From: OMOG01 sp041485845 | Lineage (GTDB): Bacteria; Acidobacteriota; Terriglobia; Bryobacterales; Bryobacteraceae | NCBI GenBank assembly: GCA_041485845.1 | Contig: JBGPKH010000446.1 | Span: 1-7,708, forward strand | Direction: 5' to 3' | Length of the DNA stretch: 7,708 nucleotides | Shown: in pieces, positions 1 through 4,774 of the stretch | Layout: each line of letters begins with the position of its first letter | Numbering within the stretch: the first letter of the stretch is position 1 | Notes under the pieces: model-generated | Seen by the model: the letters and a program-made list of their open reading frames with translations, nothing else | The model's database searches: none | Told to the model about the DNA's origin: nothing | Made by a program: the position numbers and the translations under genes

Positions 1-2
1 AG

Positions 3-143
3 TCCGAGCAGATCCAGACCGTGGGAGAAGTGCAGCGTCACCAAGTGACCGAGTTGCCGCCGATCCAGCCTCATATCATCGAGTATCAATGTCCCAAGGT
101 GGTCTGTCCGGCCTGTGGAGAGGGCACGCGAGCGCCCCTGCGT
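3..143 (+). pseudogene. IS66-family transposase remnant (zinc-binding N-terminal region)
   Basis: Reading from base 3, the open frame gives a peptide containing RHQVTELPPIQPHIIEY followed by CPKVVCPACGEG. This is the typical look of the zinc-binding segment (zf-IS66) that precedes the DDE domain in IS66-family TnpC transposases, with cysteines in a C-x4-C-x2-C arrangement. Resemblance stops after GTRAPL, near base 143. The frame then runs through four unrelated codons to a TGA at 153-155. The start lies outside the window and the whole catalytic part is absent downstream, so this is a fragment that cannot transpose on its own. The break coincides with the presumed left end of the IS21 element. 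The family call comes from motif recognition and only about 47 residues are visible. Confidence 0.72.
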
Positions 144-155
144 TTGTCAACTTGA

Positions 156-332
156 TTTGGCCCCCCGCTTCGCCGCCTCTTCTCCGGTCAATCCCTGTAA
201 TCAGCTAAAAGTCACTGACCGCCAAGGAGTTGCTTTTACCTCCTTCTTCGCGTTGTGGCCCTGACGGAAGGAGCCCGTAGGGCGACTGGAGTTAGGGCCA
301 CAACGCGAAGAAACCGCCGTCGGCCGCCATCG
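156..332. other. Non-coding stretch between IS66 remnant and third IS ORF
   Basis: No credible gene lies here. On the presumption that the IS21 element starts at 145, this is its terminal region beyond the last ORF. It contains a small inverted repeat (AAGGAG at 224-229 and CTCCTT at 240-245) and the long hairpin annotated separately. The heptamer GCTAAAA occurs twice (204-210 and 332-338), each followed by a loosely similar GAC/ACC-rich stretch, which could be degenerate transposase-binding repeats. The short open frame across 255-719 on the plus strand runs antisense to the third ORF and has no family resemblance. Confidence 0.5.
244..312. repeat. Long perfect inverted repeat (hairpin)
   Basis: TTCTTCGCGTTGTGGCCCT at 244-262 is perfectly complementary to AGGGCCACAACGCGAAGAA at 294-312. 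The stem can be extended inward by a G-T, an A-T and a C-G pair to 22 bp, leaving a loop of 25 bases (266-290). The loop holds a 4-bp mini-stem (GCCC at 273-276 with GGGC at 280-283). No U-run follows the stem on either strand, so it is not a classical intrinsic terminator, although it lies 20 bases beyond the stop of the third IS ORF and could stall polymerase or protect mRNA. It could equally be a dispersed palindromic repeat or part of the IS end. Confidence 0.8.
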
Positions 333-674
333 CTAAAATGGCGACACCGGCTCGCTGCCCTCCGGATCAAACATATATTCAAACGGCAGGTGCTCCGTGG
401 CCTTGCTCGATCCCAGTCCGACCTGGAATTCCGTCTGGTTCACGCCCAGGCAGTCCAGCCTCACGATCTGTGCCAGCCTGCTTTCCACCCACCGCCGCCC
501 TTCATCGTGGCTGCGCTCCGCCTGATGGCCGATCTCGAGAGCCCGCTGGAAAGCCGTCTCGCGATTCTCACTCAAGAAGATGTGGACTGCCTCCTCCCAG
601 TGACGCAGCCCTTCCTTCCCTTCCACCATCACGGCCCAACGAATCTGGGCGTAATACCATCGCCTGCAGTTCAT
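333..674 (-). CDS. Small DUF4288-like protein encoded downstream of istB in the IS21 element
   Basis: This is a 113-residue acidic to neutral soluble protein with no signal peptide or membrane segment. It opens with WYYAQIRW (6-13), has an acidic aromatic stretch WEEAVHIFLSEN (26-37), a helix with alternating Ala/Glu (39-53, ending in an ALEIGHQAE segment), then RRWVESRLAQIVRLD (60-74). This WY-x-A+I / EEA / EAL-x-x-G / RWVE-x-RL order resembles the DUF4288 family of small proteins of unknown function. That link is from memory of the family pattern and is tentative. The tail (79-113) is unrecognised. The ATG overlaps the istB stop as ATGA (671-674), with a modest GGCGG ribosome site 7 bases upstream, so translation is probably coupled to istB. 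Standard IS21 elements have no such third gene; it is either a passenger or an accessory transposition factor. Nothing visible indicates a catalytic function. Confidence 0.72.
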   Translation of the reverse strand: MNCRRWYYAQIRWAVMVEGKEGLRHWEEAVHIFLSENRETAFQRALEIGHQAERSHDEGRRWVESRLAQIVRLDCLGVNQTEFQVGLGSSKATEHLPFEYMFDPEGSEPVSPF

Positions 675-1447
675 GCTTTACCGCCTTTCTTCTTCGCCAG
701 CGTTCTCCGGAACCGGTAGGATTCGTCTCCGGTCTCAATGATGTGGGCTTGGTCCGTCAACCGGTCCAGCATCGCTTTGCACAACCGCGCATTGGGAAAC
801 TTCGTGGTCCACTCGGAAAATGGCAGGTTCGTTGTCACGATCACCGCCGCCCGTTCGGCGCGTCCGGCGATGACCTGAAACAGCAACTCCGCCGCCGTGT
901 CCGGCATCACCACGTATCCCAGCTCGTCAATCACGATCAGGTCGTAGCGCGTCCAGCGATTCCGTACGCGCGTCAGTTCGGCCTGGTTCTGGGCTTCGAT
1001 CAACTCCGTCACCATTTCCGCCGCCGTCGTGAACCGCACCCGCTTGCGCTGGCGGCAGGCAGCGACCGCCAGCCCCGTTGCCAAGTGCGTCTTCCCTGTC
1101 CCTGTTTCGCCCAGAAAAATGATCGGCTCCTTGCGCGCCAGGTATCCGCCCTCACTCAGATTCCTTAGCAACGCTGCTGAAATGTGCGGCGCAATCGGGA
1201 AGTCGAACTCTTCCAACGTCTTCACCGATGGGAAACGCGCTTCCTGAATCCGTCGCGCCATCGCCTTGCGTTCGCGTTCCTCTACTTCCCCTTCCAGCAG
1301 CGCTTCCAGGTAACTCAGGTGCGATTGCTTCTCTTTCACCGCTTCCCCGGCCAAGCGCGCAAACTGCCCTCCCAGCGTCGGCAACCGCAGTTGTTTGGCG
1401 TACTGCTGGATCGCTGCCTCCTGGATCGGCTTCACGGCGGCGCTCAT
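671..1447 (-). CDS. istB: IS21-family helper ATPase IstB
   Basis: IstB is a DnaC-like AAA+ ATPase that forms ATP-dependent oligomers on DNA, selects the target site and activates the IstA transposase. From the ATG at 1447 the product is 258 residues, normal for the family. It has an N-terminal helical region (AAIQQYAKQLRLPTLGGQF), the Walker A motif GETGTGKT (residues 113-120), Walker B DLIVIDELGYV (169-179) and the sensor-1-like VIVTTNLPFSEW (202-213). The frame extends upstream to an ATG at 1471, but the 1447 start is preferred: it overlaps the istA stop as ATGA and has an exceptionally strong ribosome binding site just upstream. All key nucleotide-binding residues are present, so IstB may still be functional even though the partner istA is broken. 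Its own stop overlaps the start of the third ORF. Confidence 0.95.
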   Translation of the reverse strand: MSAAVKPIQEAAIQQYAKQLRLPTLGGQFARLAGEAVKEKQSHLSYLEALLEGEVEERERKAMARRIQEARFPSVKTLEEFDFPIAPHISAALLRNLSEGGYLARKEPIIFLGETGTGKTHLATGLAVAACRQRKRVRFTTAAEMVTELIEAQNQAELTRVRNRWTRYDLIVIDELGYVVMPDTAAELLFQVIAGRAERAAVIVTTNLPFSEWTTKFPNARLCKAMLDRLTDQAHIIETGDESYRFRRTLAKKKGGKA

Positions 1448-2996
1448 TGGATCACCTCCGTCGCCGACCAATTCGGCCGCAACCGCTCATAGTCCTCCAG
1501 GCTCGGCTGCGGACGGTCATACCGGCTCAGTACCCCGATATCCACCGCCGCGGCTGCCGGTCGCTGCTCCAGGTTCGTGCCATTCAGGAGATAGCGAATC
1601 GACCCTACATTCGAACATCCCAGTTCCAGCACTTCTTCCACCGCCTGCCGCAAACGTGCCGGGCCATACTCGCGACCCAGCAGCAGCACGTCAATCATCG
1701 CTCGCGTCCCGGCCTGCTTGCCCTCCCGCTCTTTCAGCACGGACCAGAACTGGTCGTAGCTGGCCGGCCAGCGCCCTTGTGCGCGGCATTGTTCCAGCGC
1801 CGTCGAACCGGCCAGCGCCCCCGGTTTCTTCGTCAGCACGTCCAGGTAGTGTTCCAGTTCGAGCACCTTCTGATGACGCTCGTAGCACCGCTCATGCCGG
1901 GCCACACACTTCCCCTGGCGCCAGATCTCCACGTATGTCGAGTAGACCTTCACCTGGACCGCAGTGCCCACCGGCAATGGCGCCGAATAGAAGTTCGTCA
2001 GCGCCTTCGCGCACCCGCTGGCGTTGATCTCCGGAAAGTGTAAAGAGGCCAGATCGTAGCCCTCTTCGGCCAACGGCAGAAGGTGTTCCCGTTCGACGAT
2101 CATCCCCGCGCCGATCGTTTGCGCGCGTCCCTCAATCACGCGGTTCTGCTCCTCCCGCGACCCCGCCGCCAACAGCAGGTTCAACTCTTCCAGATTCCGC
2201 ACGGTCGGAACCGGCGCCAGATAGTTTCGCCGGAACTGTCCCCCTTCCCCTTCCACGCCGCCCTTCTCGTGTCCCTCGCCCGGAGTGCAGAACTCCGCCT
2301 GGAATCCCCAGTGGGAGCGGAACCCGATAAACCGGGCCGTCTCTTCGCGCTGATGCCCGCGCAGGATTTCTTTACGGCACTCTTCAGATTGTCGTAACGC
2401 AAGACCTGGAACACGCCACCGAAATAGGCGAACGCCAACTCATGCGCTTCCAGAAACGCTTGCTGGGTAGCGTGCGGGTAAGCCCGATGATAGGCGCCGC
2501 CGCTGGCCATGCTGCGCAAGCAGAAAATGTATGTCTTGCGCTCCTCGCCGTCGAACTCGGCCCAGCCTTCATACCAGTCCACTTGTGCCTCACCGCCCCA
2601 CTGATAGGACTGCGCCACAAATGTTTCCTGCCCCAGCAGACCCATAGCGGCCTTCCTGGCTCGCACATACTGGCGAACCGTCGATTCCGCCACTACGGCC
2701 GCAGGCATCTCGCGGCACAATCGCATCCAGATCCGGTGCGCCGTGTGCCTTTGTTTTCTGTGTGCTTTGCGGTCCGCCTCCAGAATCGCGTCAATGAATG
2801 GGACCGCTGCGGCCGGCTTCGGCCGATCGCGCTCCGGGATTTTCCGCTCGCGCGGCATCGCGCTGGCCAGGGCTTCCCGGACCATCCGCCGGTGTATCCC
2901 CAACTTCTTGGCCACCCCTTTTATCGTCCCGGCGCCATGTTCATACTCGCGCCGGATCTGCTCGTATAACTCCACTTTGGCTCTCCTGTTCTCCAA
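1444..2996 (-). pseudogene. istA: IS21-family transposase IstA, frameshifted
   Basis: IstA is the DDE transposase that cuts and joins IS21 ends. The reconstructed product is about 517 residues, a normal length. The N-terminal part has a helix-turn-helix (AGTIKGVAKKLGIHRRMVRE, 22-41), the first catalytic Asp in QVDWYEG (D140) and the second in LRYDNLKSAV (D202). Codon 210 is AAA at 2367-2369. Beyond it the frame turns into unrelated sequence, while family sequence resumes one base out of register as ILRGHQREETARF, with the catalytic Glu in HEKGGVEGEG and a C-terminal domain containing LEHYLDVLTKKPGA. One base seems lost from the A-rich stretch AAAGAAATCC (2364-2373). The TTG start at 2996 is chosen because family homology begins there, with GGAAGGTGG upstream; the frame also opens to an ATG at 3101. 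The stop overlaps istB. The frameshift could be mutation, sequencing error or, less likely, programmed recoding. Confidence 0.9.
1449..1459 (-). promoter_or_regulatory. Very strong ribosome binding site for istB
   Basis: On the minus strand this reads GGAGGTGATCC, an 11-base perfect complement to the usual 3' end of bacterial 16S rRNA (GGAUCACCUCC). The GGAGG core ends 7 bases before the ATG at 1447. It lies inside the last codons of istA and fixes the istB start at 1447 over the upstream ATG at 1471. It implies that IstB is made in excess of what the upstream frame delivers. Confidence 0.85.
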
Positions 2997-3009
2997 ACCG
3001 TACCCACCT

Positions 3010-3057
3010 TCCGGGCTCAGATGCCCGAAACAGGATACACGCTCCCCTGAGCCCGGA
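3010..3057. repeat. Inverted repeat upstream of istA
   Basis: TCCGGGCTCAG at 3010-3020 and CTGAGCCCGGA at 3047-3057 form a perfect 11-bp stem with a 26-base loop. It lies between the presumed IS end and the istA start. In the istA transcript the downstream arm ends just before and partly covers the ribosome-binding purines (GGAAGG), so folding could limit transposase translation. The minus strand also has two related motifs in tandem, TGTCCGGGC-TCAG and TGTTTCGGGCATCTGAG, which look like the repeated transposase-binding sites found inside IS21 ends. These two readings are not exclusive and both are inference. Confidence 0.65.
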
Positions 3058-3068
3058 CATTCGCTACA

Positions 3069-3103
3069 ACGTGAGACCTGTGCTACTCTGAAAATTCTCA
3101 CGT
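3069..3103. promoter_or_regulatory. Short recO leader with 7-bp inverted repeat
   Basis: ACGTGAG at 3069-3075 and CTCACGT at 3097-3103 are perfect inverted copies spaced by 21 bases. The repeat exactly fills the gap between the presumed IS21 end (3068) and the recO GTG (3104). It could be an operator or a folded leader, or a chance match. Within the spacer, TGCTACTCT (3081-3089) has the form of a weak extended -10 element without a good -35. If used, it would give a nearly leaderless recO transcript. No Shine-Dalgarno sequence is present before recO. The promoter reading is weak. Confidence 0.3.
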
Positions 3104-3874
3104 GTGCCAGCGCGTGTCAGCGAAGCTCTCGTCTTGCGTACCTACCCGTTGAAAGAAGCGGACCTCGTCGTCAGCTTTCTCACCAGGGACCAGGGGAAGT
3201 TGCGGGGCGTGGCCAAGCGGGCGCGGCGTCCGAAGAGCGGCTTCGGCGCGGGGCTGGAGCGGTTGTCGCACGTGCGGATGGCGTATTTCCAGCGCGAAAC
3301 CCGCGAACTGGTAAACCTGGATTCCTGCGAATTGATCCGTTCCCAATTCGGCCTGGTTTCCGATTACTGGGCAAGCGTGGCGCTGGACTACTTCGCGGAG
3401 GTTTCCGAACAGTTGCTGCCCTCCGCGGAGCCGAGCGAGAAGTTTTTCCGGCTGCTGCTGGCCGTGCTGGATTCTCTCCAGCCGGCGGGCGCGGACCCGG
3501 GCCGCGTGTGGCGGGCGGTAACGTATTTTTCGTTGTGGGCGGTGCGGCTTTCGGGATGGCTGCCGGAACTGCATGTCTGTCTCGGCTGTGGGAGCGTGCT
3601 GGACGAACTGGACCGCGCGTTTTTCAGCCGCGGGCAGGCCGGCCTGATTTGCGGGCATTGCCGTCGCGGGGCGGTGCAGGGAAGTAGTTGGGAGTTGAGC
3701 GCCGAATCGCGGAGTAGGGCGGCCGAGATGTTGCGCAAGCCGGTGGCGCAGCTTTCGGCGGCGCGCTGGGACCAGGGAACGGCTGCGGATCTGCGGCGGT
3801 TCCTGGTGCAGCAGATCGAGGCGCATGCGGAACGAAGATTGGTGACGGCGCGAACGCTCGAGGCTGGCGACTGA
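3104..3874 (+). CDS. recO: DNA repair protein RecO
   Basis: RecO works in the RecFOR pathway: it anneals single strands and, with RecR, loads RecA onto SSB-coated single-stranded DNA during recombinational repair. The 256-residue product has the expected N-terminal OB-fold region (1-80; SEALVLRTYPLKEADLVVSF, then GKLRGVAKRARRPKSGFGAGLE), a helical middle, and a four-cysteine zinc site CLGC (159-162) with CGHC (183-186). Length matches the family. The start is GTG at 3104; an in-frame TGA at 3089-3091 rules out anything further upstream, and the family N-terminus aligns here. No Shine-Dalgarno sequence precedes it. glyQ follows after 3 bases, so recO is the first gene of the visible operon. 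The IS21 element ends immediately upstream, so native control has probably been altered. Confidence 0.95.
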   Translation: MPARVSEALVLRTYPLKEADLVVSFLTRDQGKLRGVAKRARRPKSGFGAGLERLSHVRMAYFQRETRELVNLDSCELIRSQFGLVSDYWASVALDYFAEVSEQLLPSAEPSEKFFRLLLAVLDSLQPAGADPGRVWRAVTYFSLWAVRLSGWLPELHVCLGCGSVLDELDRAFFSRGQAGLICGHCRRGAVQGSSWELSAESRSRAAEMLRKPVAQLSAARWDQGTAADLRRFLVQQIEAHAERRLVTARTLEAGD

Positions 3875-3877
3875 CAC

Positions 3878-4774
3878 ATGCAATCTTTTCAAGAGATCAT
3901 TCTCAAACTGAAACACTACTGGGCGGAGAGGGGCTGCATCATCCAGGAGCCGTATGACGTGGAGGTGGGTGCGGGCACCATGGTGGCCGAAACGTTCCTC
4001 CGCGTGCTCGGTACCAAGCCATACCGCACCGCCTACGTGCAGCCCAGCCGGCGTCCGGCCGACGGGCGCTACGGCGACAATCCCAACCGCCTCTACAAGC
4101 ACGCCCAGCTCCAGGTGATTCTGAAGCCGTCGCCCGAGGACGTGATCGAACAGTACCTGGGAAGCCTGGAGGCGATCGGCATCGACCTCCACCATCACGA
4201 CATCAAGTTCGAAGAGGACAATTGGGAGGCGCCCACGCTCGGCGCCTGGGGTATCGGCTGGCAGGTGATGCTCGACGGCCTGGAGATTTCCCAATTCACC
4301 TACTTCCAGCAGTGCGGCGGAATCGACCTCGACCTGGTTCCGGCCGAGCTGACCTACGGCCTGGAGCGGCTCACGGCCTTCCTCCAGGTGAAGGACAGCG
4401 TGTACGACATCGAGTGGGCGCCGGGATTCTCCTACGGTGACGTGCGCTACCTCGACGAGCTGCAGTACTCTGTCTACAACTTCGAGATGGCCGATATCCC
4501 GACGCTGTGGAAGCTGTTCGAGCTGCACGAGGGCGAAGCGGCGCGGCTGCTGAAGCAGTACGATCCGAAGGCGTCCGACAAGAAGCGATTCCCTCTGCTG
4601 CCTGCGTACGACCAGGTGCTGAAGTGCTCCAACCTCTTTAACACACTCGATTCGCGCGGCGCGATCAGCGTGACCGAGCGGCAGGCGGTGATCCAGCGGG
4701 TGAGGAAGCTGGCGGTCGGGGTGGCGCACGCCTGGGCCGATCAGCAGGCGCCCTCGGCGGAGGTGGCGCAATGA
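3878..4774 (+). CDS. glyQ: Glycine--tRNA ligase alpha subunit
   Basis: GlyQ is the catalytic (aminoacylation) subunit of the bacterial alpha2beta2 glycyl-tRNA synthetase, a class II enzyme that activates glycine with ATP and charges tRNA-Gly in the cytosol. The 298-residue product is near the usual length of about 300. Conserved blocks include EPYDVEVGAGTMVAETFLR (24-42), YVQPSRRPADGRYGDNPNR (53-71), EDNWEAPTLGAWG (113-125) and GWQVMLDGLEISQFTYFQQ (127-145). Near the C-terminus are LLPAYDQVLKCSNLFN and the family signature ISVTERQ. The ATG lies 3 bases after the recO stop with only a distant GAGG (3860-3863), so translation is likely coupled to recO. The stop overlaps the glyS start. Confidence 0.98.
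   Translation: MQSFQEIILKLKHYWAERGCIIQEPYDVEVGAGTMVAETFLRVLGTKPYRTAYVQPSRRPADGRYGDNPNRLYKHAQLQVILKPSPEDVIEQYLGSLEAIGIDLHHHDIKFEEDNWEAPTLGAWGIGWQVMLDGLEISQFTYFQQCGGIDLDLVPAELTYGLERLTAFLQVKDSVYDIEWAPGFSYGDVRYLDELQYSVYNFEMADIPTLWKLFELHEGEAARLLKQYDPKASDKKRFPLLPAYDQVLKCSNLFNTLDSRGAISVTERQAVIQRVRKLAVGVAHAWADQQAPSAEVAQ
4759..4763 (+). promoter_or_regulatory. Ribosome binding site for glyS
   Basis: GGAGG, 7 bases before the glyS ATG, sits in the last codons of glyQ. With the ATGA overlap it supports coupled, balanced synthesis of the alpha and beta subunits, and it confirms the start at 4771. Confidence 0.8.

Larger units (their letters stand above)
145..3068 (-). mobile_element. IS21-family insertion sequence (istA, istB and an extra ORF)
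   Basis: The adjacent istA and istB genes on the minus strand define an IS21-family element. Members of this family usually begin TG(T) and end (A)CA and make short target duplications. The left boundary is placed at TGTCAAC (145), where IS66 resemblance ends. The right boundary is placed at the ACA at 3066-3068, which reads TGTAGCGAATGTCC on the minus strand. The two ends share only TGT and scattered bases, so the boundaries are inferred. No target duplication is visible: the bases before 145 (CTGCGTT) differ from those after 3068 (ACGTGAG). At about 2.9 kb it is longer than the common 2-2.6 kb, which the third ORF and hairpin region explain. A frameshift in istA suggests it is inactive without help in trans. 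Confidence 0.6.

Noticed and set aside
244..312. Rho-independent terminator
   Set aside because: The stem is long with a large loop, and neither strand has a T-run directly after it.
204..338. Direct repeats GCTAAAA at 204-210 and 332-338 as IS21 binding sites
   Set aside because: Only 7 bases match exactly and the same motif is not seen at the opposite end, so it is not listed as a feature.
338..1168. 276-codon plus-strand open frame across the third IS ORF and istB
   Set aside because: It is antisense to istB with its Walker motifs and is Pro/Arg/Ser-rich without motifs.
2364..2373. Programmed -1 frameshifting in istA
   Set aside because: The slippery sequence is not a canonical heptamer (the second codon re-pairs poorly) and there is no strong downstream stem; a single-base deletion or sequencing error is simpler. 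Kept only as a question for comparison of IS copies.
3098..4771. 557-codon open frame on the minus strand antisense to recO and glyQ
   Set aside because: It mirrors the two recognised genes, is Arg/Leu/His-rich with no family motif, and arises from GC-rich third-position bias.
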